Assembly: GCA_001464795.1 (NCBI GenBank)
Contig: LNEB01000010.1
Coordinates: 1-64,000, forward strand
DNA from: Bdellovibrionales bacterium Ga0074139
GTDB lineage: Bacteria > Bdellovibrionota > Bdellovibrionia > Bdellovibrionales > Bdellovibrionaceae
Direction: 5' to 3'
DNA: 64,000 bases
In this document: positions 1-9,659 of the stretch, piece after piece
Layout of the letters: each line of letters begins with the position of its first letter
Position numbering within the stretch: position 1 is the stretch's first letter
Program-made: the position numbers and the translations under genes
The notes under the pieces: model-generated
What the model saw: the letters and a program-made list of their open reading frames with translations, nothing else
Databases searched by the model: none
Told to the model about the DNA's origin: nothing

Positions 1-607
<607 letters not shown>

Positions 608-706
608 AAAAATATTATTAATCTACAATTAGTAGTTAATTTGGAATTTATTCCTGTCTAAAAATCAGTTCAGACAAACATTCAATTTGCAAAGTTCAGC
701 AGTTTT

Positions 707-824
707 TGCTGGTGCTTTTAGCAGAGAGGTCACACCTGATCCCATTCCGAACTCAGAAGTTAAGCTCTCTTGCGGCGATGGTATTGCACAGGTAACTGTG
801 TGGGAGAGTAGCACGGTGCCAGCT
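707..824 (+). rRNA. rrf: 5S ribosomal RNA
   Basis: About 118 nt with the conserved 5S core 'CCCATTCCGAACTCAGAAG' at about 741-759 and 'GGGAGAGTAGCACGGTGCC' near the 3' end. The ends pair to form helix I (GCTGGTGC near 708 with GGTGCCAGC near 815-823). It follows the 23S gene by about 100 nt, and I see no tRNA in that spacer. End positions are good to a few bases. Confidence 0.95.
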
Positions 825-833
825 CTTATTTTG

Positions 834-872
834 AAACCCGATTAGACCAAAATCTAATCGGGTTTTTTTTTG
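834..872 (+). terminator. rRNA operon intrinsic terminator, probably bidirectional
   Basis: A 13-bp perfect stem (834-846 with 853-865) has a 6-nt loop and is followed by a run of nine T. It sits 10 nt after the 5S gene, so it ends the rRNA operon. The stem and T run also encode the last codons of the minus-strand gene that ends at 854: its Lys-Lys-Lys-Pro-Asp tail is the T run and stem read backwards. Confidence 0.9.
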
Positions 873-1312
873 TCATTTATTTCGTACATTCTGCCAAATT
901 CATAGACTTTATTTTTTGATAAATTATCAGTAAAACTGAACTGCATGATCGTCATCTTTGATTTTTCACCGGGTTGACTGAATATCTCTATCTCTAAATC
1001 TAAAACCGAACTTTGAGCTATTTCAAATGATCTGCGATTCTTCAATTTTTCAATCTCAATTTCAGGGTCTCGGATATTCCAGTCGATGGATCTAACTTTA
1101 AAAAAATGACTTCCGAGTTGGTTTTTAATAATTTCCATGTCTTTTTCAAACAAACTATAAAAGTCATGATCAATTTTTTTAAACTGTGGAAGGATTTTTT
1201 TTTCTAACTGGTTGCTTAAACCAAGCATGGAACTAATTTTGTCTTTTTCTTCATATATTAGAAATAATCCCACAAATAATAGTAGGGTTAAAACAAGTAT
1301 TCGAATGATCAT
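854..1312 (-). CDS. small membrane-anchored protein of unknown function
   Basis: I do not recognise this protein (152 residues from the chosen start). It begins with a hydrophobic segment (about residues 1-19, Ile/Leu/Val/Phe rich), followed by a charged, Lys/Glu-rich, probably periplasmic domain. It is either a signal anchor or an uncleaved leader. I chose the ATG at 1312 over an ATG 12 nt upstream because the upstream ATG codon overlaps a GGAG Shine-Dalgarno sequence placed six bases before 1312. The gene converges on the rRNA operon and its 3' end is built into the rRNA terminator. No catalytic motif is visible. The ORF is moderately convincing from length, anchor and ribosome site. Confidence 0.65.
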   Translation of the reverse strand: MIIRILVLTLLLFVGLFLIYEEKDKISSMLGLSNQLEKKILPQFKKIDHDFYSLFEKDMEIIKNQLGSHFFKVRSIDWNIRDPEIEIEKLKNRRSFEIAQSSVLDLEIEIFSQPGEKSKMTIMQFSFTDNLSKNKVYEFGRMYEINDKKKPD

Positions 1313-1520
1313 AAACTTCTCCATTTAAAGCTTGCTGGGTTCATATCCAACTGTCAGGCCAAAAATGTCATTTCTTGATATCTTGTACATGGGTCTAGCT
1401 CTGTCTCATCTTGAGATTCAAAAATTAGTGACAGATTTTAATAGGTTACCATTGTCTTCAAGAGTTCAAGTTTGATTCTAGATTGGTATGACTATTGGAA
1501 TATCAAGGGTTGAGGTGCTT

Positions 1521-2690
1521 ATGTTATCAACACAACTCAAATTTATCGTATTAGCTGTTGGGTCAGCTGTTTTGCTCTCAGCCTGTTCTGCTGTGAAATT
1601 CTCAGCTAAAGCTGATTGTGAGGGTGATACAACCTGTGTAGTCCAACAAGGCACTCAAATCTACGAGGACACAGTCAATATTGGTGGTGGAAACGTTGAT
1701 GTATTATTTATTAATGATAATTCAGCCTCAATGTCGTTTGAGCAGGCAAGGCTTTCTGACCGACTTAGTTTATTTGTTGCTCAATTTGATCAACGATTTA
1801 TCAACTACAGGATGGCAGTCGCGACTTCTGATGTTTCATCATCGAGTAACCCACCACGAAATATCAATCAAAATGGCGCGCTGCAAGATGGAAAACTAAT
1901 TCGGTTTTCTGGAAATCAGCCATTTTTGACGCAAAGCTCTGGAAATGCTTCACAGCGTGAGCAAATGTTTAGGCAGGTTATCAACCGACCTGAAACCATC
2001 AGCTGCGAGAACTTTATTACTAGTTGGATCAATTCAGGTAAAAGTCGTGATTCTAGTGCTTATTCTTCTGCATATGCAGAAAATTGCCCATCAACTGATG
2101 AACGTGGAATCTATACTGCTAATTTAGTAGCAAAAAACAACCCAGATTCGTTTATACGTCCTGAAGCTGACTTACATATTATATTTCTTGCTGATGAAGA
2201 CGTTCGAAGCCAACTATACTGGAATAATACTCCAGGCTTTGCTTTGGAAGACTTTGATAAAGGTGACAGACTGTTAACAAATATTAAATCTACATATCCA
2301 CAAAAAACTGTTGGGTTGCATGCAATTATTGTAAGAGATCCTACTTGTTTGTCTTCTCAAAATTCACAATTGGGCGGAGTTGTAAGTGGCAGCTACGGTT
2401 GGGAATATCACAAAGCAGCAGTCAGTACATCTGGAGTATCGGGTAATATTTGTGCAAGTGATTATTCACAGCAATTACAATCTATATTTGATAATATCCA
2501 AGGACAGATCGTAGATAAAATTGCACTGAAATGCAGTGGATCTAGTTTAGTTATCGAAAATATAACAATTAGTTCGTCTGATCCAAGTATTACAAGTCAG
2601 GTAGTAGGAAGTGAAATTCAGTTTAATAAAAAATTGCCTATAGGTTCTTCAGTTTACTACAAATATAAATGTATCGCTTCAGCACAATAA
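1521..2690 (+). CDS. lipoprotein with von Willebrand factor A-like domain
   Basis: A 389-residue lipoprotein. The N-terminus has a charged start, a hydrophobic stretch and a lipobox ending LSAC, so the mature protein should be lipid-anchored in the inner or outer membrane. After about 40 residues comes a beta strand and a metal-site motif of the VWA type, DNSAS, followed by helical and strand segments and a later acidic LADED loop, as expected for a MIDAS fold. The C-terminal part carries several Cys (GNICASD, ALKCSG, YKCIAS) that may form disulfides. I chose the start at 1521 because of GAGGTG four bases upstream and because the leader then begins directly; an in-frame ATG at 1488 would add 11 residues. 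VWA domains usually bind proteins, but no partner is evident. Confidence 0.8.
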   Translation: MLSTQLKFIVLAVGSAVLLSACSAVKFSAKADCEGDTTCVVQQGTQIYEDTVNIGGGNVDVLFINDNSASMSFEQARLSDRLSLFVAQFDQRFINYRMAVATSDVSSSSNPPRNINQNGALQDGKLIRFSGNQPFLTQSSGNASQREQMFRQVINRPETISCENFITSWINSGKSRDSSAYSSAYAENCPSTDERGIYTANLVAKNNPDSFIRPEADLHIIFLADEDVRSQLYWNNTPGFALEDFDKGDRLLTNIKSTYPQKTVGLHAIIVRDPTCLSSQNSQLGGVVSGSYGWEYHKAAVSTSGVSGNICASDYSQQLQSIFDNIQGQIVDKIALKCSGSSLVIENITISSSDPSITSQVVGSEIQFNKKLPIGSSVYYKYKCIASAQ

Positions 2691-2714
2691 ATTTATGTAA
2701 ATAACTTTTTAAGA

Positions 2715-2754
2715 GCCCAGCCTGTTTTAACCTCTAACATTCATGGGTTTTTTT
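2715..2754 (+). terminator. weak candidate terminator after the VWA lipoprotein gene
   Basis: A short stem (AGCCCA with TGGGTT, including one G-T pair) encloses a long loop of about 24 nt and ends in a run of seven T. The stem is weak, so this is only a candidate. Confidence 0.35.
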
Positions 2755-2856
2755 GTAAGTAGAAGCTAAGACTTAAACTGTAAGTGTTTAAAGCTGTCTC
2801 ATTTCAAGTCGTAAAAAAGACTCAAAAAAATTCCACAAATAACCGATATACTCATT

Positions 2857-3555
2857 ATGCCAATGTTAGATCGATACAAAAAAAAAGGTGGATTCAATCA
2901 ACTTTTACAATTGATTGAAACTTCAGGGAAAACAAAACAAGAGCAGTTTCTTGCTTTGATTGCTCAGGAATCTCCAGTCTGGGAAGATGCCTTAAGAAAA
3001 AAATGGATCACTTTAGATAAAGTATTAGCATGGAGCCCTGTCTATTTAGCTGAGATTTTTTCGAGAATTCAAATTTTGACTCTTGCGTCCGCATTTCATG
3101 GATTTCCTGAGGACAAACTAGCCATAATATTGAAAGCTGTTTCATCTACCGATCAAAGAAAATTTCAGATGACTTTACAAGAGATTAATCCAAATCCTGC
3201 TGAAAAAAGCACAAGCCAAATGAAAATTTTGAGTGAAACAAGAGCATTGATTGCAAAAGGCATTATCAAACTTGATAAGCTTGATCCAGAACTTGTTATA
3301 TCTGAAAATATTGAAGAAAAACTATCAGAAGCAGGCTATCAAATGACTGTTAACTCTGCGCCTGTGGAAGCTTCTAATGAGTTAAGATTTGATTCCAAAT
3401 CTGAGGTCAAGGCTGAGGCAAAACTAGATACCTCGAAAGAGGAAATCGATTTTCTGCGTAAAAAGGTGAATCAGCTTGTCAATGAGAACAATTTGCTCAA
3501 GCATGAGCTTAGTGTATTACGTAACAAAATCGAACAAATCAAAAAAATCGCTTAG
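2857..3555 (+). CDS. stand-alone FliG C-terminal-like protein with coiled-coil tail
   Basis: A 232-residue protein. Residues about 25-140 read like the C-terminal domain of the flagellar switch protein FliG: short amphipathic helices, a segment resembling the FliG 'kkmFtfeDl' region (LRKKWITLDKV), then 'LASAFHGFPED' and an alternating hydrophobic helix pattern. The FliG N and middle domains are absent; FliG itself is about 330 residues. After a Lys/Glu/Ser-rich linker, residues about 190-230 form a strong heptad coiled coil. There is no signal peptide, so it should be cytoplasmic. No flagellar gene lies nearby. The next gene starts inside it, which suggests coupled expression with an exported protein. 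Family assignment rests on pattern similarity and needs a profile search. Confidence 0.65.
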   Translation: MPMLDRYKKKGGFNQLLQLIETSGKTKQEQFLALIAQESPVWEDALRKKWITLDKVLAWSPVYLAEIFSRIQILTLASAFHGFPEDKLAIILKAVSSTDQRKFQMTLQEINPNPAEKSTSQMKILSETRALIAKGIIKLDKLDPELVISENIEEKLSEAGYQMTVNSAPVEASNELRFDSKSEVKAEAKLDTSKEEIDFLRKKVNQLVNENNLLKHELSVLRNKIEQIKKIA

Positions 3556-4570
3556 TCTTCTTTTTCAAAAGAAAAATTACTTATTAAGGCCGACTCTAAA
3601 TCTAGCCATTTTACTTTTTTTAGTTACAATTTTTGTACCTAAGAAAACTTATAGTGAGGAATTAAGTTGGGGGTCCATCAATTCAATAAATGATAAAACT
3701 ATCCTAGTTCCATTACGATTTGTTAATTGGACTGATTCTGACTTAGTGAGTTTAAAAAATTCAGAAGGCGAGATTGTTGGACTCTTTGATCCAGATAGTT
3801 TCAGCTACGAAAAACTGAATCTAGTGTACCTGTACTCAAATAGGATTCCACAGCCATCTGATACTCTTCAGGTTGCAAAACTTGATGGATCAGATGAAAC
3901 ACTTCACGGAACTACACGTATTTGGAAATTTAAAGAGTACAAAAAAAATATTTTAGGAAGATACAAAACCTTATTTACACAAGGCTCTGTTATCGGTGAC
4001 ACGGCTCAAACATTACTAAAACACGAGTATATGATTACATCTTTTGGGGGAGTTTTTTATGGCCTTAATAATTCCGTAACCCTTGGTACAAATATTCCTG
4101 CTTTAGTACTTGGATCACCCAATGCAAGATTAAAAGCCAAAGCTTTTCACGGTGAATACCAAACTTGGTCTTTCGGAGTTAGTATGGCACAAGATGCCTC
4201 AAGTGACGAAAAATTAATGAATATAGATTTAATTTGGGACTCAGTTTTATCAGATAAACTTGTTGCACACTCAATTCTTTCAGCTGCAGTGATCAGCTTT
4301 GATGAGGCTAAAGATGTCGCTGCTTTAAAATCTTACGGTTCGAGTTCCATACAGTCAGGCTACGAATATATTATGGAAGATTGGGGACGAATTTTAGCTG
4401 GTCCTAGTTATAATATCGAACAAAAAGCGATAGGTGGATATTTTTCTTATGTGCAAATATTTGATCATTTTCACATTCAGTTTTCATTAACTACGAATAA
4501 TTTAAGAGTTCTAAAATTTTCTACTGAGGAAGGCTATTTAGCTTTTGCAGAGGCCTATTGGAGATTTTAG
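3476..4570 (+). CDS. exported, probable outer-membrane beta-barrel protein
   Basis: I do not recognise this protein. The frame is open from a TTG at 3476, which has AAGGTG seven bases upstream; in-frame ATGs lie at 3482 and 3503. All of these starts lie inside the previous gene, an 80-nt or shorter overlap that is long for this genome. A hydrophobic leader at about residues 38-56 is followed by a possible cleavage site after TYS, so the first 37 basic residues would be an unusually long n-region. The body alternates hydrophobic and polar residues, is rich in Tyr, Gly and Ser, and the chain ends in a terminal Phe (AYWRF), features common in outer-membrane barrels. The true start is uncertain. 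Confidence 0.65.
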   Translation: MSMRTICSSMSLVYYVTKSNKSKKSLSLLFQKKNYLLRPTLNLAILLFLVTIFVPKKTYSEELSWGSINSINDKTILVPLRFVNWTDSDLVSLKNSEGEIVGLFDPDSFSYEKLNLVYLYSNRIPQPSDTLQVAKLDGSDETLHGTTRIWKFKEYKKNILGRYKTLFTQGSVIGDTAQTLLKHEYMITSFGGVFYGLNNSVTLGTNIPALVLGSPNARLKAKAFHGEYQTWSFGVSMAQDASSDEKLMNIDLIWDSVLSDKLVAHSILSAAVISFDEAKDVAALKSYGSSSIQSGYEYIMEDWGRILAGPSYNIEQKAIGGYFSYVQIFDHFHIQFSLTTNNLRVLKFSTEEGYLAFAEAYWRF

Positions 4571-4768
4571 TATCATATTGAATCAGTGAATTTATTTAAA
4601 AAGTTAAAATGATTTAATTCGTATTAAAAAATAATATGAAGATCCATTCTAGTGTTGAACCACATATGTGAAAGTTAATTATTTATCATAGCCTATAAAG
4701 AACCATTAAGATCTGAACCTAGTATTCCGAGTAATTATTTGAATATTTAATTTCGGAGGATCTTCTTA

Positions 4769-6838
4769 ATGAGCAGTGTTGCAAAAAAAATTAGTCATGA
4801 AAAATCACAATTTGAACTATCAGAAGAAGTTAAAGCATTGCATAGAGTGCAAGCTGTTATTGAATTTAACCTTGATGGAACCATTCGCTATGCAAATGAA
4901 AATTTTCTGAATACTTTGGGTTATGGTTTAGATGAAGTTGTGGGACAGCATCATAAAATATTTTGTGAACCTAGCTTTGCAAACAGTCTAGAGTACAAAC
5001 AGTTTTGGCAAAAGTTAGGTCGTGGTGAGTTCGAAAGTGCCGAGTACAAAAGAATCACGAAGGATGGACGTGAAGTTTGGATCAATGCTTCTTATAATCC
5101 AATATTTGATGAAAACAATAAGCCCTATAAAGTTATTAAGTTTGCAACCAATATTACAGAGTCAAAAATGCGTAATGCAGAGTATGAAGGAAAAGTAACA
5201 GCCATAAGTAGAGCTCAAGCGGTTATAGAATTTAACTTAGACGGTACAATAATATATGCTAATGAAAATTTTTTGAATGCTTTAGAATATGATGAATCAG
5301 AAGTTAAAGGCAAACACCATAGAATTTTTTGTGACCCAGAATATGCAAAATCAAAAGAGTACAAAGAATTTTGGGCAAGGCTAGGTCGTGGCGAATTCGA
5401 AACCGCAGAATATAAACGAATTAGTAAATCAGGTAAGGAAATTTGGATCAATGCTTCCTATAATCCAATTTTTGATATGAATGGAAAACCATTTAAAGTT
5501 GTTAAATTTGCGACGGATATTACAGCATCTAAGGTAAAAAATGCTGAATATGAAGGAAAAATTAATGCTATTAGCAAAGCTCAAGGTGTTATTGAATTTA
5601 CATTGGATGGAAAAATTTTGTCAGCGAATGATAATTTTTTAAATGCTATGGGATACTCGTTAGGTGAAATTCAAGGCAAGCATCATAAAATATTCTGTGA
5701 ACCTCATTATGCAAATTCAAGTGAGTACAAAGATTTTTGGTCTAAATTAAACAGAGGTGAATTCGATACGGGTCGTTACATGAGATTTGGTTCAGGTGGA
5801 AAAAAGATATGGATTCAAGCCACTTATAATCCAATTTTGGATGCTAATCAAAAACCATATAAAGTTGTTAAGTTTGCTGTTGATATTACTAAGCAAGTTG
5901 AGTTGGAAGAAACTGTTAAGCAAAAGGCCCTCGATGATCAAAGAAAAGTCGATGCTCTTCTTGTAACAGTTAAGGCAGCTTCAGAAGGTAATTTAAAATC
6001 TCCTGTCACAGTGGAAGGTTCAGACGCTTTAGGGCAGCTTGCTAACGGGATTCAAAAAATGATGTCTGACTTAAGAATCGTCATTGGAAATGTTGTAGGT
6101 TCAGCAAATAATTTTGGAACCTCTTCAAAATCTATAGCAGAAAAATCAAACTCTGTTGCAGCTGGTGCACAAAGTTTAGGTGCGACTGTTGAAGAAATGA
6201 ATGCATCAATCGAGGAATTTACAGCATCAATTGCATCAATTGCTGAAAATACAAAAAAGGCTAATGAACTTGCCAAGGTGACACAAAAAGAGGCAGAGGT
6301 GGGTAGTCAAGCGATTGCGAAATCAGTGGAAGCCATGGAGTTAATTAATAAGTCCTCGGAAGATATTAGTGAAATTATAAAAGTAATAAGCGAGATTGCG
6401 AGTCAGACAAATTTATTAGCATTTAATGCAGCTATTGAAGCAGCTAGAGCTGGTGAACATGGTTTGGGTTTTTCAGTCGTTGCTGATGAAGTAAGAAAGC
6501 TGGCTGAACGTTCTTCACAGGCTACAAAAGAAATTTCAAAATTAATTAACGAATCAGTTAAGCGAGTCAGCCAAGGTAGTGAAATTTCTAAACAAGCTGG
6601 AGATGCCTTTGGTAAAATTGTTGATGGAATTGAAAAAACAACTCAATCCATTGCTGAAATGACAGTTGCAGCTGAAGAGCAATCAGAAGCTGCTAAGGGA
6701 ATTAGTTCCTCAATTCAACATATCGCGAGTGAATCTGAGAAATCAGCTCAAGCATCAGAAAGCATTGCCACATCTACTCGCGGGCTTGTAAAAGAGGCAG
6801 AAGAGTTAAATAAAACAGTTTCAAAATTTGTAATCTAA
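4769..6838 (+). CDS. soluble methyl-accepting chemotaxis protein with three PAS domains
   Basis: A 689-residue receptor without membrane segments, so cytoplasmic. Three tandem PAS units of exactly 122 residues each begin near residues 27, 149 and 271 (VIEF.LDG..., HHKIFC, WI.A.YNPI, KVVKFA). A HAMP-like linker at about 395-435 leads into an MCP signalling domain. Its hairpin tip lies at about residues 543-582 ([17 protein letters not shown] followed by [15 protein letters not shown]). PAS repeats of this type usually sense redox state, light or ligand through a bound cofactor; no cofactor can be named here. The gene starts the chemosensory operon after a good GGAGGA site and ends 2 nt before cheR. 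Confidence 0.95.
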   Translation: MSSVAKKISHEKSQFELSEEVKALHRVQAVIEFNLDGTIRYANENFLNTLGYGLDEVVGQHHKIFCEPSFANSLEYKQFWQKLGRGEFESAEYKRITKDGREVWINASYNPIFDENNKPYKVIKFATNITESKMRNAEYEGKVTAISRAQAVIEFNLDGTIIYANENFLNALEYDESEVKGKHHRIFCDPEYAKSKEYKEFWARLGRGEFETAEYKRISKSGKEIWINASYNPIFDMNGKPFKVVKFATDITASKVKNAEYEGKINAISKAQGVIEFTLDGKILSANDNFLNAMGYSLGEIQGKHHKIFCEPHYANSSEYKDFWSKLNRGEFDTGRYMRFGSGGKKIWIQATYNPILDANQKPYKVVKFAVDITKQVELEETVKQKALDDQRKVDALLVTVKAASEGNLKSPVTVEGSDALGQLANGIQKMMSDLRIVIGNVVGSANNFGTSSKSIAEKSNSVAAGAQSLGATVEEMNASIEEFTASIASIAENTKKANELAKVTQKEAEVGSQAIAKSVEAMELINKSSEDISEIIKVISEIASQTNLLAFNAAIEAARAGEHGLGFSVVADEVRKLAERSSQATKEISKLINESVKRVSQGSEISKQAGDAFGKIVDGIEKTTQSIAEMTVAAEEQSEAAKGISSSIQHIASESEKSAQASESIATSTRGLVKEAEELNKTVSKFVI
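4850..5895 (+). repeat. three tandem PAS-coding units, 366-bp period
   Basis: The same coding segment recurs at 4850, 5216 and 5582, exactly 366 bp apart, without indels. The first two units are more alike at protein level (about four residues in five by eye) than either is to the third. The period equals 122 codons. This points to in-frame tandem duplication of one PAS domain. Confidence 0.85.
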
Positions 6839-6840
6839 AT

Positions 6841-7671
6841 ATGAGTGAAATTGAAAAAGAGATTAGCGATAAGGATTTGAAAAAAATCTTGTCGCTAGTC
6901 AAATCATACACTGGAATTACTATGGAGGAGCGCAAAAGAGAACTTTTGGGCACTCGAATTCGTCCGCAGATGCGTCGACTTAAAATTTTTAAGTATGAAG
7001 AGTATATTGATTGCATCCAAAATAATCCTTTGGAAAAGCAAAAATTTATAAATTTAGCAACTACGAATGAAACTCATTTTTTTAGAACAGAATCTATTTG
7101 GAAATATTTCGAAAATGAATTTTTACCAAACTGGTGGTTATCCAATAAGGGACAAACGCTTCGTATTTGGTCAGCTGCAAGCTCTACTGGTGCAGAGGCT
7201 TATTCAATCATGATGTTATGTGAAGAGTTTCGAACTAAGGAATTTGCTTTTAAGTACCATGTCTATGGTAGTGACATATGTACCGATGTTTTAGAAATCG
7301 CTAACCAAGGTATTTACGGAGACAAAGTTCTAGCAGAATTAAAGTTGAAAAGGCCTATGCTTCATCAAAAGTATTTCAATGTTATTTCATCAACTCAAAG
7401 TCAAATTAAAGATGAATTTCGTAAACAGGTTGAATTTGCTGTCCATCATTTACATATTAAGAGTTCTCGAAAAGAATTTTATGATCTTATTTTTTTAAGA
7501 AATGTGATGATTTATTTCAATGAACCAGATCAAGAAATGGTTCTTCGACATATGAAAGAAAATCTTAAAAAAGATGGAATTTTAATTATGGGAGAATCGG
7601 AATCATTAGCCAGGCTAAAAACAGATTTTCAATATTCCCTTCCTTTGATTTACAAAAAGGCTGCTTCATGA
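6841..7671 (+). CDS. cheR: chemotaxis receptor methyltransferase CheR
   Basis: CheR uses S-adenosylmethionine to methylate glutamates of MCP receptors. The 276-residue length is standard. The N-terminal helical domain holds 'YTGITM' and the Arg-rich 'RIRPQMRRLKIF'. The SAM fold shows 'RIWSAASSTGAEAYS' (the usual motif I, with AASST where most CheRs have GCSSG), then 'YGSDICTDVL' and 'DLIFLRNVMIYFNE'. It begins 2 nt after the MCP stop and overlaps cheD by 4 nt, so the three are surely co-transcribed. The obvious substrate is the upstream MCP, but other receptors in the genome, including the one at 21287, are equally possible. Confidence 0.95.
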   Translation: MSEIEKEISDKDLKKILSLVKSYTGITMEERKRELLGTRIRPQMRRLKIFKYEEYIDCIQNNPLEKQKFINLATTNETHFFRTESIWKYFENEFLPNWWLSNKGQTLRIWSAASSTGAEAYSIMMLCEEFRTKEFAFKYHVYGSDICTDVLEIANQGIYGDKVLAELKLKRPMLHQKYFNVISSTQSQIKDEFRKQVEFAVHHLHIKSSRKEFYDLIFLRNVMIYFNEPDQEMVLRHMKENLKKDGILIMGESESLARLKTDFQYSLPLIYKKAAS

Positions 7672-8150
7672 GCCATGTCGAGCAACACGTCAAAATAGGC
7701 CAACTCTATATGGGATCTCATGGGTTGATATTAAAGGCCTTATTGGGTTCATGTGTAGGTATCGGAATTTTGTGGAAAGAAAAGGGCCTATATGCTTTGG
7801 CTCATTGTTTGTTGCCTGTTGCTCCCGCTAACAGTCCTAACATGAAGGGTAAATTTGTTGATCAAGCTGTTCCTAACTTGCTTCAAAAAATAGGTGCAGA
7901 GACTGAGAGTGACATTAAGGAAATCCGAGCTGTGGTGGCAGGTGGCAGTCAGATGATGGTGGATGAAAAAATTTATTCTTCAAGTTTAGGTCGTGTTGGA
8001 GAAGAAAACTTGAAAGCAGCTAAAAAGTATTTGTGTCAATATAAAATAAAAACGATCGCTTTTGAGCCTGGTGGTGATCAAGGCTCGCAGATTTCGATTG
8101 ATTGCTCGACGGGTGAATACAAAATTACAAAGATTGAAAAGTTTATTTAA
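7668..8150 (+). CDS. cheD: chemoreceptor glutamine deamidase CheD
   Basis: CheD deamidates receptor glutamines so that CheR can methylate them, and in some bacteria links to CheC and CheY. The 160-residue chain has the catalytic Cys in 'ALLGSCVGIGI', the His in 'YALAHCLLP', and the conserved 'VVAGGSQMM' segment. Its start overlaps the cheR stop (ATGA). No cheC, cheB or cheY is present in the window, so adaptation here would rely on CheR and CheD alone or on genes elsewhere. Confidence 0.95.
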   Translation: MSHVEQHVKIGQLYMGSHGLILKALLGSCVGIGILWKEKGLYALAHCLLPVAPANSPNMKGKFVDQAVPNLLQKIGAETESDIKEIRAVVAGGSQMMVDEKIYSSSLGRVGEENLKAAKKYLCQYKIKTIAFEPGGDQGSQISIDCSTGEYKITKIEKFI

Positions 8151-8159
8151 GAGGTTTGA

Positions 8160-9653
8160 ATGGATGAAATAAAAAATAAGGCTAGATCTGGTTTTCAAAT
8201 GTTTGCATCATTTAAATTAGGTGACTCTGAGCTTGCTCTTCCCATTTCAGCATTACAAGAAGTCGTCAATCACCCTGGTAAAGTAAGTCGAGTTCCTTTG
8301 TCCCCAGAATATCTAACAGGACTTTTTAATTTAAGAGGACTTGTTGTTCCAATAGTCGATGTTAGTGTTATATTAAAAATTATTACTAATTCTGAATCAT
8401 CATTAAAAAAAATTGCCATTATTAACTCAGATGAAATTCGTATAGGACTGCTGTTTGATGCCACATCAGAAATACTGCACGTAGATGACAAAAATATTTC
8501 AATGTTTGAGAACAAATCTGAGGGTAAAAAAATTATTTTGGGAGCGTTAAAGTTAAATGGAGGAGATCGAATAATCGAAATAATTGACCCTCAAGCATTG
8601 GTTAAAATTGAAAATGTACCCAGTGTTCTTGAAAGAACAAAAAGTAATCAGGCAGAAGTTCACAAAAGATCCAAACGACTACAGTGCATTACTTTTAAAT
8701 CACAAAGTGCTAAATTCGCTTTTGATATTAGTGCAATCAAAGAAATAATCAAAGTGCCAGAGGTCCAAAAGCAAGCCTCAGGGCCTGATTATGGTTTGGG
8801 TGTTGTGAATCTAAGAGGTGTTGTAATCCCTTTAATTAACTTTAGCCAATTTATGAAAATGCCTGAAGTGAATGTTATAGAAACAGATAGACAAAGAATT
8901 ATTATAATGAAGCAAGATAAAGTTCATTTTGGATTTTTAGTGGATAGTGTAGATAATATCACTAATTATTATGAAGATGATTTGTTACCTATTCCTTTAT
9001 TTCAGCAGCAAAAAATTGAAGTATTTAGAGGGCTACTCAATCATGATTTGAATGGAGATCTATTATTTTTAGATGATACAAAAATTTTATCTCACCAAGA
9101 GGTATTGCAGCTTACTCATGGGTTCAACTCAATATATGGGCAAGAACAAGAAGCTCACAAGAAATCTAAGTCTTCTGTTCGCATTCCTTATTTATCATTC
9201 AAGCTTGAACATTTATTTTCGTCTCAGTTAAAGCAGGTTGATGAAATAGCTGTTATTCCAAGAGATATTATGAAACCCCCTGGATACCCTGAGTTCGTAT
9301 TAGGAGTTTTGAAAATGCGCGGTGAACTTATAACAGTCATTGATTTGAGAACTCTTTATGGAATGATGCCTTTGCAAGACGCAAGTCAGTCTAGGCTACT
9401 CATTGTGAACAGCGATAAAGTGAAGCTAGGGCTCGTTGTTGATTCTGTCGAGTCCATTGAAAACTTAGATGAATCCTCGAAGCTAACTATACCAACTATT
9501 GCAGCTAAGGGTGGAACACACAAAGCTTTGCAGAGTGTAATTAAAGAGATTGTTGAAATGACAGACTTGAAAGGTCATAAGAAAACTTTTATGATTTTAG
9601 ATATGGAAACTCTATTAGGAAAAGTAGAATCTTTATTTTCTACGGCAAGCTAA
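8160..9653 (+). CDS. chemotaxis scaffold protein with three fused CheW domains
   Basis: CheW links receptors to the kinase CheA. A normal CheW is about 160 residues with one domain; this protein is 497 residues with three, at about residues 12-155, 168-320 and 342-490. Each shows the CheW signature: a strand-rich start, a 'GxxxLRGxxxPxxDL'-like loop (LFNLRGLVVPIVDV, VVNLRGVVIPLINF, VLKMRGELITVIDL) and a 'GLxVDSV'-like strand (FGFLVDSV, LGLVVDSV). There is no transmembrane segment and no kinase domain. It follows cheD by 9 nt. A triple CheW could nucleate larger receptor arrays or bind several partners; that is inference. Confidence 0.93.
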   Translation: MDEIKNKARSGFQMFASFKLGDSELALPISALQEVVNHPGKVSRVPLSPEYLTGLFNLRGLVVPIVDVSVILKIITNSESSLKKIAIINSDEIRIGLLFDATSEILHVDDKNISMFENKSEGKKIILGALKLNGGDRIIEIIDPQALVKIENVPSVLERTKSNQAEVHKRSKRLQCITFKSQSAKFAFDISAIKEIIKVPEVQKQASGPDYGLGVVNLRGVVIPLINFSQFMKMPEVNVIETDRQRIIIMKQDKVHFGFLVDSVDNITNYYEDDLLPIPLFQQQKIEVFRGLLNHDLNGDLLFLDDTKILSHQEVLQLTHGFNSIYGQEQEAHKKSKSSVRIPYLSFKLEHLFSSQLKQVDEIAVIPRDIMKPPGYPEFVLGVLKMRGELITVIDLRTLYGMMPLQDASQSRLLIVNSDKVKLGLVVDSVESIENLDESSKLTIPTIAAKGGTHKALQSVIKEIVEMTDLKGHKKTFMILDMETLLGKVESLFSTAS

Positions 9654-9659
9654 AGCTTA

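Noticed and set aside
608-706. Possible tRNA in the 23S-5S spacer
   Set aside because: No cloverleaf or T-arm motif is visible in this AT-rich spacer.
3476-3555. Frameshift joining the FliG-C-like and the exported protein
   Set aside because: The first protein ends in a natural coiled coil and the second has its own hydrophobic leader, so separate genes are more likely.
4670-4698. Sigma-28-like promoter upstream of the PAS receptor gene
   Set aside because: GCCTATAA at 4691 resembles the -10 element, but the -35-like sequence is 2 bp too far away and starts with GAAA.
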